A DNA stretch of 64,000 bases from Vreelandella titanicae BH1 (GCF_000336575.1 NZ_AOPO01000005.1:62001-126000); one strand, 5' to 3'; shown: positions 1 to 7,913, counted from the stretch's first letter. Notes: generated by a model not told the origin, from the sequence alone. A program made the numbers and translations.

Positions 1-2405
1 TAGCCAATAAGCTGTTTAAAGGCTTTTTAGGCACGCCCCATTTAGATACTAATTCGCGGCTGTGCATGGCCTCAGCGGTGGTTGGCTACAAGCGCGCCTT
101 CGGTGCGGATGCGGTGCCGTGTAACTACGAAGATTTGGAAGAGGCGGAACTGATCGTGTTGGTGGGTTCCAACCTGGCCTGGAATCACCCGGTGCTCTAC
201 CAGCGCATTAAAGTCGCTAAAGAGCGCAATCCGCTGATGCGTTTGGTGGTGATCGACCCGCGCGTCACCGACAGTTGCGAAATCGCCGACCTCTACCTGG
301 GTATTAAGCCAGGCAGCGATGCATACCTGTTTAACGGCCTGCTGGCGTGGATGGCGAAACGCCGCAGGCTCGATACCGTTTACCTTGAGCGCCACACCGA
401 AGGGTTTGACGATGCCCTGGCGGCGGCCCAGCAAACCGCGGGCTCGGTGGCGGAGGTAGCGGCGGCTTGCGATGTCGACCCCGAGCGCCTGGAAACCTTC
501 TATTACTGGTTCGCCAGTCAACTGCATGTGGTCACGCTCTATTCCCAGGGCGTTAATCAATCCGCCAGCGGTACCGATAAGTGTAACGCGATTATTAACT
601 GCCACTTGGCTGGCGGCAAAATCGGTTTGCCGGGGGCAGGGCCGTTCTCGATTACCGGCCAGCCCAACGCCATGGGTGGGCGCGAAGTAGGCGGGCTGGC
701 CAACCAGCTAGCCGCGCATATGGATTACCACACCCCAGGCGCCCTCGATCTAGTCAGCCGCTTTTGGACTACCGACAGCCTTACACCGATCCTGCCGGAA
801 GGGCCCGGTTATAAAGCAGTGGAGCTGTTTGAGGCCATTGAGCGTGGCGAAATAAAAGCGCTGTGGGTGATGGCCACCAATCCCGCCATCAGCCTGCCCG
901 ATGCCGCGCGGGTGCGCGCTGCGTTGGAAAAGTGCCCGCTGGTGATTGTTTCCGAGTGCGCTGCCCATACCGATCTGCTGCCTTATGCCGATATCGTGCT
1001 GCCCGCCTCGGGGTGGTCGGAAAAAGATGGCACCGTGACTAATTCCGAGCGGCGCATTTCTCGCCAGCGGGGCATGCTGCCGCCCCCAGGTGAGGCCCGC
1101 CACGACTGGTGGATAATGTGCGAAGTGGCGAAACGGTTGGGGTTTGCTGAGGCGTTTAACTACGCGCACCCCTGGGAGATTTTCGACGAGCACGCCAAGC
1201 TCTCTGGGTTTGAAAATGGCTTTGATAACAGCACGGTGCCCGGCAGCCCGCAGCGGTTGTTTGATATATCGGGTTTGGTGGGCCTGGGCCGGGATGGCTA
1301 CGACGCCTTAGCCCCCATCCAATGGCCGGTCACAAAGGCCGCACCCCATGGCACTGCTCGGCTGTTTGAGGATGGCGAGTTTGCCACCGCCAATGGTCGC
1401 GCCAAGCTGCTGGCGATCCATCCCAAAGGGCCTGAACAGGCGCTGAGCGGCGCTTATCCGCTGCGTCTGAACACCGGCCGGATTCGTGATCAGTGGCACA
1501 CCATGACCCGCACCGCTCGCTCACCGCGGTTAATGAATCACCGCGCCGAACCCTTTATGGATGTTCACCCAGAGGATGCCCACACTGCCGGTGTAACCGA
1601 TCAAGGGCTGGCGGTGTTAACCGCCGAGAAAGGCGAATTTCGCGCTCGGGTGCGGGTCTCCAATGCCCAACGCCGCGGTGAGGTCTTCGTACCCATCCAC
1701 TGGACTGACTGCTTCACCCAGCAGGCCAGAAGCAGCGCGCTGATCGACAGCATTACCGATCCGCTCTCTGGGCAGCCAGAATCGAAGCACGGCGCCGTGG
1801 CGCTGGCGCCGCTTGCTACTGATTGGCAGGCCACTCTACTGATCGCCGAAGGGGCAACGGAATCAACACCTTGGTGCACCAGTGCCTACTGGACACGCAT
1901 TCCCATGCGCGGCTGCCAACGCTGGCAGCTTGCCAATACGCAGTCGGTTAATGACTGGTTGGCGCAACTGAAAACGTGGCTGCCCGGCGACGTATCGGTT
2001 ATCAGCCAAGACCCTACTAACGGACGTCTGCGCGCCGCCTGCGTGGAAAGAGGTCAATTGCGCTGGTGGCTGATGGTTGGCCCGCCCAAAGAGTTGCCAG
2101 GGTTGGCGTGGCTGGAAGCGCGTTTTAACGAGGCGGCGCTGAGCGATACCCACCGCCGCCGCCTATTGGCCGGCTGCGACGACGGCGCTGCGGATACCGG
2201 CCCGGTGGTATGTAGTTGCCACCAAGTAGGCCAAACCACCATCGTCAATGCGATCCGCGAGGGCGACACCAGCGTAGAAGCGTTGGGCGCCAGGCTCGCC
2301 TGCGGCACCCAGTGCGGTAGCTGTATTCCCGAATTGAAATCACTTATTGAAGAGGAACGGCCCAATGCCCGCACTAAGCAACCCCTTGCTACAGAAGTGG
2401 TTTAA
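1..2405 (+). CDS. nasA: Assimilatory nitrate reductase catalytic subunit, 5' truncated by window edge
   Basis: Molybdopterin oxidoreductase of the Nas type, reducing nitrate to nitrite in the cytoplasm for assimilation. The frame is open to the first base, so the N-terminal part (usually with a 4Fe-4S site) lies outside the window and the internal ATG at 66 is not the true start. Visible are the bis-MGD-binding fold (IVLVGSNLAWNHP, then DPRVTDSCEIADLY), the second pterin region (LRLNTGRIRDQWHTMTRT), and a C-terminal BFD-like 2Fe-2S domain with CSC and CGTQCGSC cysteine clusters. That extra domain is usual for NasA that takes electrons without a NarGHI-type partner. The stop lies 40 bases inside the next gene, so the two are translationally coupled. 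Confidence 0.93.
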   Translation, partial: ANKLFKGFLGTPHLDTNSRLCMASAVVGYKRAFGADAVPCNYEDLEEAELIVLVGSNLAWNHPVLYQRIKVAKERNPLMRLVVIDPRVTDSCEIADLYLGIKPGSDAYLFNGLLAWMAKRRRLDTVYLERHTEGFDDALAAAQQTAGSVAEVAAACDVDPERLETFYYWFASQLHVVTLYSQGVNQSASGTDKCNAIINCHLAGGKIGLPGAGPFSITGQPNAMGGREVGGLANQLAAHMDYHTPGALDLVSRFWTTDSLTPILPEGPGYKAVELFEAIERGEIKALWVMATNPAISLPDAARVRAALEKCPLVIVSECAAHTDLLPYADIVLPASGWSEKDGTVTNSERRISRQRGMLPPPGEARHDWWIMCEVAKRLGFAEAFNYAHPWEIFDEHAKLSGFENGFDNSTVPGSPQRLFDISGLVGLGRDGYDALAPIQWPVTKAAPHGTARLFEDGEFATANGRAKLLAIHPKGPEQALSGAYPLRLNTGRIRDQWHTMTRTARSPRLMNHRAEPFMDVHPEDAHTAGVTDQGLAVLTAEKGEFRARVRVSNAQRRGEVFVPIHWTDCFTQQARSSALIDSITDPLSGQPESKHGAVALAPLATDWQATLLIAEGATESTPWCTSAYWTRIPMRGCQRWQLANTQSVNDWLAQLKTWLPGDVSVISQDPTNGRLRAACVERGQLRWWLMVGPPKELPGLAWLEARFNEAALSDTHRRRLLAGCDDGAADTGPVVCSCHQVGQTTIVNAIREGDTSVEALGARLACGTQCGSCIPELKSLIEEERPNARTKQPLATEVV

Positions 2406-3264
2406 CGCCTTTATGCGGTTATCGCACCGCGCGCTAACGCCGTGGGTTCAGCAGGCTGTAGACATACGTTTGCCACTGCGTGGCGAGTGCCGCGCCGGGC
2501 AGGTTTACCTGGTTGGCGCAGGCAGCGGCGATGCGGAGCTGTTAACCCTCAAGGCCGCACGCTTACTTATGCAGGCGGACGCCGTGGTATATGACCGCTT
2601 GGTGGGCGATGACGTTCTGGCGCTGATTCCTAGCGGCAGCGAACGCTACTACGTTGGCAAAGCCCGCGGCCACCACAGTGTACCCCAAACGGAGATCGGC
2701 GAGCTGATGGTAAAACTCGCCCGGGAAGGTAAATCGGTGGTGCGCTTGAAAGGCGGCGACCCGGCGGTGTTTGCGCGGATGGGCGAAGAGCTGGATGCCC
2801 TGGCCACTGCCGAGATCCCCGCTGCCATTGTGCCGGGGATCACCGCTGCTTCAGCCGCCGCTGCCTGCATGGGCATTCCGCTCACCGATCGCGGTCATGC
2901 GCAGCAACTGCGCTTTGTGACTGCCCAGCTATGCCGCGAAGACGGTACGCCGGATTGGGCATCGCTGGCGCGCAAGGATGAAACCCTGGTGTTTTATATG
3001 GGGCTTTCAAAAGTGAGTGCAATTTGCCACGGCCTACGCCAAGCAGGCCTGCCGGATGAGTGGCCGATTATGCTGGTGGCTAACGCCAGCCAGAGTGAAC
3101 AGCAGTCGCTGGTGGGCTCGCTGGCGGATATGCCCGAAAAACTCTCCGCAACTCCCTTACCGTCACCCTGTTTGATTGTGGTGGGCAGTGTGGTGCAAAG
3201 AGTCGCCACGACGCCCGCTAACCTAGCCACCAATTTTTGCTTTGCACAGCAAACCACGCCTTAA
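2365..3264 (+). CDS. cobA: Uroporphyrinogen-III C-methyltransferase (SUMT)
   Basis: S-adenosylmethionine-dependent methyltransferase making precorrin-2, the precursor of siroheme for nitrite and sulfite reductases. The protein (299 aa) shows the classical SUMT N-terminal signature YLVGAGSGDAELLTLKA, the VVRLKGGDPAVFARMGEE block and the PGITAASAAAA loop. I chose ATG 2365 over the TTG at 2347 because AGAGGAA lies at normal distance before it. It starts inside the end of nasA (41-base overlap). A short hydrophilic N-terminal extension (about 45 residues) precedes the domain; no CysG-type dehydrogenase/chelatase domain is present, so that activity must be encoded elsewhere. Placement next to nasA fits a role in supplying siroheme to nitrite reductase. 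Confidence 0.92.
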   Translation: MPALSNPLLQKWFNAFMRLSHRALTPWVQQAVDIRLPLRGECRAGQVYLVGAGSGDAELLTLKAARLLMQADAVVYDRLVGDDVLALIPSGSERYYVGKARGHHSVPQTEIGELMVKLAREGKSVVRLKGGDPAVFARMGEELDALATAEIPAAIVPGITAASAAAACMGIPLTDRGHAQQLRFVTAQLCREDGTPDWASLARKDETLVFYMGLSKVSAICHGLRQAGLPDEWPIMLVANASQSEQQSLVGSLADMPEKLSATPLPSPCLIVVGSVVQRVATTPANLATNFCFAQQTTP

Positions 3265-3332
3265 CGGCAGGGTTTGCGGTGCGCATTTTATTCTTCTGAC
3301 CCTTACAACCAGCTACCAAGGAAAAGCTCTCT

Positions 3333-4142
3333 ATGTCCTACTTATTGCCTGCTGAATTTGCCACCAAGATGGTCGATGCTGGCGAAGCCAAGCTTCACAT
3401 GTCTACCCGTGATGCGCTGATTCGCGCTTTTATGGCGGGGGCTATTTTGGCCATCGCGGCGGTGTTTGCGGTGACCGTAGCGGTGCAAACCGGCTACCCG
3501 ATTATCGGCGCCATCCTGTTTCCGGTGGGTTTCTCGATACTCTATCTAATGGGCTTTGATCTGTTGACCGGGGTGTTTGTGTTAACGCCGCTGGCGTGGC
3601 TGGATAAACGGCCTGGGGTGACGATTAATCGTATTCTCAAGCACTGGGGCATTGTGTTTATCGGTAATTTTGGTGGGGCATTAACGGTCGCCTTTCTCAT
3701 GGCGATTGTGTTCACCTACGGCTTTAGCACCGAACCCAGCGAAGTGGGGCGGGTCATTGGTGAAGTAGGTGAAGGACGCACGGTTGGTTATAAAGAGTAT
3801 GGCGCTGGCGGCATGGCGACGATTTTTATTCGCGGCATATTGTGTAACTGGATGGTATCGCTGGGGGTTGTGGGTGCGATGATCTCAACCACGGTGAGCG
3901 GTAAGGTGATTGCCATGTGGATGCCGATTATGCTGTTCTTCGGTATGGGCTTTGAGCACTCGGTGGTCAACATGTTCCTATTCCCATCTGGGCTGATGAT
4001 GGGCGGTAACTTCTCGATTATGGATTACCTGATCTGGAACGAAATTCCGGTAGTGCTGGGTAACTTGATCGGTGGCTTGGCATTAACGGGGCTCACGCTC
4101 TACACCACTCACGTGCGTACCGCGCCCCAGAAAGCCCTATGA
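3333..4142 (+). CDS. Formate/nitrite transporter family channel
   Basis: A 269-residue FNT-family inner-membrane protein with about six hydrophobic segments, the family-typical size. Family-like features include the glycine-rich segment GFDLLTGVFVLTP, the GNFGGALTVAFLMA helix and GFEHSVVNMFLFP near the C-terminus. FNT proteins conduct formate, nitrite or related small anions. Position behind nasA and cobA suggests nitrite (a NirC-like role), but substrate cannot be fixed from sequence. AAGGAAAA precedes the ATG. It is 68 bases from cobA, so probably the same transcript. A strong terminator lies about 170 bases downstream. Confidence 0.88.
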   Translation: MSYLLPAEFATKMVDAGEAKLHMSTRDALIRAFMAGAILAIAAVFAVTVAVQTGYPIIGAILFPVGFSILYLMGFDLLTGVFVLTPLAWLDKRPGVTINRILKHWGIVFIGNFGGALTVAFLMAIVFTYGFSTEPSEVGRVIGEVGEGRTVGYKEYGAGGMATIFIRGILCNWMVSLGVVGAMISTTVSGKVIAMWMPIMLFFGMGFEHSVVNMFLFPSGLMMGGNFSIMDYLIWNEIPVVLGNLIGGLALTGLTLYTTHVRTAPQKAL

Positions 4143-4176
4143 TTAACTACGGTGAGCGAGCCTTGTGCATTCAAAC

Positions 4177-4274
4177 GGTCTGAACAACCCTATGCGGGGG
4201 CGCTGTAGACCCATCCTTGGGCGCTACTTTCGCCATCCATGGCGAAAGACCCCCGCTACGGGTTGGTTCAGACC
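4177..4274. repeat. Nested inverted repeat, about 98 bp, with two inner hairpins
   Basis: Outer arms GGTCTGAACAACCC and GGGTTGGTTCAGACC pair with one extra base, followed inward by GCGGGGG/CCCCCGC. Inside sit two more hairpins: GTAG-CCCA/TGGG-CTAC around 4205-4227 and the perfect TTTCGCCAT/ATGGCGAAA at 4228-4247. The element could form a branched structure as DNA cruciform or RNA. The inner motifs CCATCCTTGG and CCATCCATGG look like those of interspersed palindromic repeats I associate with Halomonas genomes; that resemblance is from memory and unverified. Confidence 0.75.
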
Positions 4275-4308
4275 TCGATAAAGTTGCAATAGAGTTTGTC
4301 ATTAACCA

Positions 4309-4336
4309 AGCCTTCGCTCCGGCGGAGGCTTTTTTT
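4309..4336 (+). terminator. Strong intrinsic terminator abutting the kinase ribosome-binding site
   Basis: A 9-bp stem (AGCCTTCGC with GCGGAGGCT, one G-T pair), loop TCCG, and a run of T at 4330-4336. It ends where the ribosome-binding site of the PP2C-kinase gene begins (AGGGGAAG, 4337-4344). It should stop transcripts from the nasA-cobA-FNT operon, so the kinase needs read-through, antitermination, or a promoter overlapping this short space. Confidence 0.85.
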
Positions 4337-4348
4337 AGGGGAAGCATA

Positions 4349-6064
4349 ATGGCAGCGCTGACCATTTCGCTCGGCCAGCACTCTGATAAAGGGCGCAAGC
4401 CAAGCAATCAGGATTTTTACGGCGCTTATCTACCCAGCGACTCCCTGCGCGCCACCAAAGGGATTGCGATCGCGTTAGCGGATGGGATCAGCAGCAGCGA
4501 AGTGAGCCGGGAAGCGAGCGAAGCAGCAGTGGGCGGTTTCTTAACAGACTACTACGCCACCCCCGCCACCTGGGCGGTTAAAACCTCCGCCCAGCGGGTG
4601 CTGCAGGCCACCAATGCATGGCTTTATGCCCAAACCCGGCAGAGCCAGTATCGCTATAACCTGGATCGTGGCTATGTGTGTACCCTCAGCGCGATGGTGA
4701 TTAAATCCACCACTGCGCACCTGTTTCACGTTGGCGATAGCCGTATCTATCAGCTCGCCGGCAATACGCTGGAGCCACTGACCGAGGATCATCGCTTCTG
4801 GGCATCCCGGGAAGTCAGTCATTTAAGCCGCGCCATGGGGGCCAGCCAGCACCTGGAGCTGGATTATTGCTCGGTATCGCTGAGTGAGGGCGATGTGTTT
4901 GTACTCACTACCGACGGTGTTTATGAGTGGCTAACCGGCGCTGAAATGGCCGCGCTGATTCATGCCCATTGGGGCGATCTCGATGCGGCGGCTGAGGCGC
5001 TAATCGCGGCTGCCATCGATCATGACAGCGATGACAACCTCACCGTGCAAATTGTGCGCATTGATTCGCTGCCTGAGCGCCACGCTAATGAACTCTACGC
5101 GGCGCTGGGCACACTGCCGTCACCGTCTGAATTGCGCGCAGGAAGTGAGCTGGATGGCTACCGCATTGTGCGTCAACTGCATGCCAGCAGCCGCAGCCAT
5201 GTCTACCTGGCGGAAGAGGTAGCGAGTGGCGAGAAGGTGGCACTTAAAACCCTCTCAACCGAGCTAAGCCAAGACTCGGCGAGTATCGAGCGGTTTGTGC
5301 GCGAAGAGTGGATTGCCCGACGCATCGATAATCAGCACGTGCTTAAAGCCCCCGCCCAAGAGCGCCCTCGCCGCTACCTTTACACCGTGCTGGCGTATAT
5401 CGAAGGGCAAACCCTGACCCAGTGGATGCGTGACCACCCCAACGCCGAATTAGCCAGCGTTCGTCCCATCGTCGAGCAGATTGCCAAGGGGCTACGCGCC
5501 TTTCATCGCCTGGAAATGCTGCATCAGGATTTACGCCCCGATAACGTCATGATCGATAGCCACGGAACGGTGAAGCTGATCGATTTTGGCGCTGCCAAGG
5601 TGGCGGGCCTTGCCGAAGAGGTCGGGGCGGCTAGCGACGATATTCTAGGCACTGCCCAGTACACCGCGCCGGAGTATTTTCTGGGTGAAGGAGGCACGCC
5701 CCGTTCGGATCAGTACTCACTGGCAGTGATTACCTATCAGATGCTAACCGGCACGCTGCCCTATGGCACCGAGGTGGCCAAAACTCGCACTCGGGCAGCG
5801 CAGCATAAGCTTGCCTACCAATCGGCGCTTAGCGAGAACCGTGAACTGCCCGCCTGGGTGGATGAGGTGCTCAAAAAGGCATTACATCCCACTCCCCACA
5901 AACGCTTTCCGGCGCTTTCGGAGTTTATCTTCGAGCTACGCTCGCCAAGCCCAGACATGCTGAAGCGCGCCCAGTTACCGCTGCTGGAACGTGATCCGGT
6001 GCTGTTCTGGAAGGGGGTGTCGCTAGTGTTGGCGGTAGTGGTTATCGCTCTTTTATTGCGTTGA
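4349..6064 (+). CDS. Bifunctional PP2C phosphatase / Ser-Thr protein kinase, tail-anchored
   Basis: A 571-residue fusion. Residues 1-240 are a PP2C-type phosphatase (ALADGISSS, HVGDSRIY, LTTDGVYEW metal-binding aspartates). Residues about 265-540 are a Hanks-type kinase with the catalytic loop HQDLRPDNV, metal-binding DFG and APEY; HQD in place of HRD is a subfamily variation. A single C-terminal hydrophobic helix (about 550-570) suggests membrane anchoring with both enzymes in the cytoplasm. Start chosen at ATG 4349 because AGGGGAAG precedes it; the frame upstream runs through the terminator. I recall related fusions beside nas genes in Pseudomonas, which suggests a nitrate-linked role, but substrates are unknown. 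Confidence 0.9.
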   Translation: MAALTISLGQHSDKGRKPSNQDFYGAYLPSDSLRATKGIAIALADGISSSEVSREASEAAVGGFLTDYYATPATWAVKTSAQRVLQATNAWLYAQTRQSQYRYNLDRGYVCTLSAMVIKSTTAHLFHVGDSRIYQLAGNTLEPLTEDHRFWASREVSHLSRAMGASQHLELDYCSVSLSEGDVFVLTTDGVYEWLTGAEMAALIHAHWGDLDAAAEALIAAAIDHDSDDNLTVQIVRIDSLPERHANELYAALGTLPSPSELRAGSELDGYRIVRQLHASSRSHVYLAEEVASGEKVALKTLSTELSQDSASIERFVREEWIARRIDNQHVLKAPAQERPRRYLYTVLAYIEGQTLTQWMRDHPNAELASVRPIVEQIAKGLRAFHRLEMLHQDLRPDNVMIDSHGTVKLIDFGAAKVAGLAEEVGAASDDILGTAQYTAPEYFLGEGGTPRSDQYSLAVITYQMLTGTLPYGTEVAKTRTRAAQHKLAYQSALSENRELPAWVDEVLKKALHPTPHKRFPALSEFIFELRSPSPDMLKRAQLPLLERDPVLFWKGVSLVLAVVVIALLLR

Positions 6065-6163
6065 TGGCACTACTGTTGATCAGGGAACAATAAACAACGG
6101 GGTTGAAGTGGGGCGGTCTCCACCCCATATTAGTTAACACGCTATCAATAGAAAAGGATGTTA

Positions 6164-6976
6164 ATGATGCAGACTGTGATACCCAACCCCGGTTTCGGTA
6201 CTTTTCGCCTGGAAGGCGATACGCTCAAGCAGAGTATCCACACAGCGCTTGAGGTCGGGTATCGACACATCGACACGGCACAGTTTTATGGCAATGAAAA
6301 AGGGGTAGGGGAGGCGATTCGCGACAGCAGCGTGCCACGCAGCGATATTTTCCTAACCACCAAGGTGTGGTTCGATAATCTTGAGCCCACAACGCTTAAA
6401 GCCAGCGTGGACGAAAGCCTGCAGAAATTAGGCACCGATTACGTTGACCTGCTGCTGATCCACTGGCCGTCCCCAGAGGATGAAGTGCCGATGGTCGATT
6501 ACCTGACGGCGCTAAAAGAGGTCAAAGCCGAGGGTAAAGCGCGCAATATCGGCATTTCCAACTTTACCATCGCCCAGGTGGACGAAGCGGTTAGCATTCT
6601 GGGTAAAGGTGAAATTCTCACCAATCAGATCGAGGTTCATCCTTTCTTACAGAACCGTAAACTGGTCGATCACTGCGAGCAGCATGGCATTCAAATTACT
6701 GCCTTTATGCCCCTGGCCGTGGGTAAAGTCATGGATGACCCAACCCTTAAGCAGATCGCCGACGCGCATAACGCCACGCCCGCGCAAATTGCCCTTGCTT
6801 GGGTAAAACAGCGCAATATGATTACGATTCCTTCATCGACCAAGGCGCGAAATATTCAAAGCAACATTGCCGCCTTTGACTTAGTCTTGAGCGACAGCGA
6901 GATGACGGAAATCGCCAAGTTGGATCGTAAAGAGCGTATCGCCAACCCTGAAATAGCGCCGCTCTGGGATGAGTAA
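6164..6976 (+). CDS. dkgB: Aldo/keto reductase, 2,5-diketo-D-gluconate reductase B type
   Basis: NADPH-dependent aldo/keto reductase of about 270 residues, close to E. coli DkgB along its length. Catalytic residues are visible: Asp in HIDTAQFYGNE (with the catalytic Tyr), Lys in TTKVWF, and His in LLIHWPSP. NADP-binding residues appear in the IPSSTKARN segment near the C-terminus. Likely cytosolic reduction of 2-oxo-aldehydes such as methylglyoxal or of keto-gluconates. Three ATGs are close together (6158, 6164, 6167); AAAGGA overlaps the first, so 6164 or 6167 is more probable. It appears monocistronic. Confidence 0.9.
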   Translation: MMQTVIPNPGFGTFRLEGDTLKQSIHTALEVGYRHIDTAQFYGNEKGVGEAIRDSSVPRSDIFLTTKVWFDNLEPTTLKASVDESLQKLGTDYVDLLLIHWPSPEDEVPMVDYLTALKEVKAEGKARNIGISNFTIAQVDEAVSILGKGEILTNQIEVHPFLQNRKLVDHCEQHGIQITAFMPLAVGKVMDDPTLKQIADAHNATPAQIALAWVKQRNMITIPSSTKARNIQSNIAAFDLVLSDSEMTEIAKLDRKERIANPEIAPLWDE

Positions 6977-7045
6977 GAGGAATGAATAACCAGGACTTGA
7001 AACGCTAAACGATGAACTTCAATTAATAGTATGTGTCGTAGTGGG

Positions 7046-7063
7046 TGCCTGCCCAGGCAGGCA
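7046..7063. other. Small GC-rich inverted repeat between dkgB and arfA
   Basis: TGCCTG and CAGGCA flank a CCCAGG loop. It lies in the 5' region of arfA and could act as a weak dkgB terminator (only TCTTT follows) or be part of the arfA leader. Confidence 0.4.
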
Positions 7064-7086
7064 TCTTTAAAAGAATGGAGAAAACG

Positions 7087-7236
7087 ATGAAACAGCGCAA
7101 GATAAAAGACAACGCTTTAAAAGCGCAGCTGCGAACGCCGATGTTTAAAATGCAGCAGCAAACCCCGAAAAAAGGTAAAGGCAGCTACTCCCGGAAAGGA
7201 CGCAACTCTTTGGGAGGGCATCGCCAAGCCGCCTAA
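7087..7236 (+). CDS. arfA: Alternative ribosome-rescue factor A
   Basis: A 49-residue basic protein. The segment KIKDNALKAQLRTPMF followed by KKGKGSYSRKGR aligns with E. coli ArfA (KDNA, then KKGKGSYMRKGK). ArfA enters ribosomes stalled on nonstop mRNA and recruits RF2. The start is ATG 7087 with GGAG six bases before it; the frame upstream is open but lacks similarity. The last codons and the stop lie within a long hairpin (7213-7260), the arrangement by which E. coli arfA mRNA is cut or terminated so that full rescue activity appears only when tmRNA fails. Confidence 0.9.
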   Translation: MKQRKIKDNALKAQLRTPMFKMQQQTPKKGKGSYSRKGRNSLGGHRQAA

Positions 7237-7260
7237 CCCGGCGTTTTGGCGATGCCTTCC
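7213..7260 (+). promoter_or_regulatory. Long hairpin spanning the 3' end of arfA
   Basis: A 15-bp stem (7213-7227 with 7246-7260, one G-T pair) encloses a loop containing the arfA stop codon. No T-run follows, so it looks more like an RNase III-type processing target than a terminator. In E. coli the equivalent structure generates nonstop arfA mRNA; here the same function is inferred. Confidence 0.75.
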
Positions 7261-7312
7261 CCAGGCATCTCTGCACAGTATTCCCCATGCTGTGCAATAT
7301 CCCATCAGCTTG

Positions 7313-7337
7313 GCCGATCCAATGGATCGGCTTTTTT
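7313..7337 (+). terminator. Intrinsic terminator downstream of arfA
   Basis: Perfect 8-bp stem GCCGATCC/GGATCGGC with loop AAT and six T at 7332-7337. It ends the arfA transcript. Confidence 0.88.
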
Positions 7338-7402
7338 ATTGCGCGCCAGGCGTGGCACGCCACTGAAAACGCCCCGGCCACTTCCTGTGACCGGGGCGTT
7401 GG

Positions 7403-7651
7403 CTATGCCAACCTACTCCCACAGTGTGGACATTTTTCGTAGGCATCGCGGGTTTCAGCCTGATGGCGTTGGTTGCGCTGACTTGGTTCCTCTACACCAT
7501 GAATGGATACCAGCTGGCCCTGCTCCCAGCGTAAACCGATATCTTTTAACAGGTGCGGGTCATGAAAGCGCGGGTCTTCGTAAAAGCGCCGCTGGGTACG
7601 ATAGTGGGTGAAAGCGCTGAGTAGTTTGCGGGTAATGGTTGCGATTGCCAT
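7403..7651 (-). CDS. DUF1127-family small protein with C-terminal CxxC knuckle
   Basis: An 82-residue basic protein. The N-terminal 40 residues match DUF1127: an Arg-rich helix (YRTQRRFYEDPRF) then the hallmark LLKDIGL. Small DUF1127 proteins have been connected to RNA binding and phosphate or carbon metabolism in alphaproteobacteria, but no function can be assigned here. The tail ends in CPHCGSRL, half of a zinc-ribbon motif, which is not part of the usual DUF1127 core. ATG 7651 is preceded by AGGAG at a fitting distance; the upstream in-frame start at 7687 would bury that site. The leader contains a long nested palindrome (7773-7837). Confidence 0.75.
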   Translation of the reverse strand: MAIATITRKLLSAFTHYRTQRRFYEDPRFHDPHLLKDIGLRWEQGQLVSIHGVEEPSQRNQRHQAETRDAYEKCPHCGSRLA

Positions 7652-7716
7652 GGGGTCGGTCTCCTGGGTTAGGAGGCCGGGCAACATCGCGATCAGGGAG
7701 TCTCAAAGGTAACGAT

Positions 7717-7746
7717 AAAACAACATGGCCGCGACACTTGCCGCGG
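7717..7746 (-). other. GC-rich hairpin in the DUF1127 leader
   Basis: GGCCGCG and CGCGGCC arms pair about a short loop. On the minus strand the structure is followed by TGTTGTTTTAT, so it could attenuate transcription before the DUF1127 gene. Boundaries are approximate. Confidence 0.45.
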
Positions 7747-7772
7747 CCAATTTCCTCTTTACATCTCTGGCG

Positions 7773-7837
7773 CGCGACAATAATAAGCTGATACCGCATT
7801 ATTAATAATGCGATGCAGCTTATTCATTCGTGTCGCG
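7773..7837. repeat. Nested palindrome, about 65 bp
   Basis: Outer arms CGCGACA/TGTCGCG, middle arms AAGCTG/CAGCTT, and a perfect 18-bp AT-rich core at 7795-7812 (CGCATTATT/AATAATGCG). It lies upstream of the DUF1127 gene and could be an operator or an RNA hairpin in its leader. Confidence 0.65.
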
Positions 7838-7883
7838 GGGATTTGCCAGCGCATGAGAAGGTCTCTGAAAAAGTTTCGTTAAT

Positions 7884-7913
7884 AAAAAAGAACTGCCCCT
7901 TAAAGGGGAGCTC
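7884..7913 (-). terminator. Intrinsic terminator after the response regulator
   Basis: On the minus strand GAGCT-CCCC pairs with GGGG-AGTTC around a TTTAA loop with one bulged base, followed by six T. It lies 35 bases past the stop of the response regulator gene. Confidence 0.75.

Noticed and set aside
4171..4186. An AACGGT-containing loop upstream of the kinase, as a further NasR target
   Set aside because: The flanking pairing is only three or four bases and gives a loop larger than six. No second hexaloop was found nearby and the region pairs better in the large inverted repeat.
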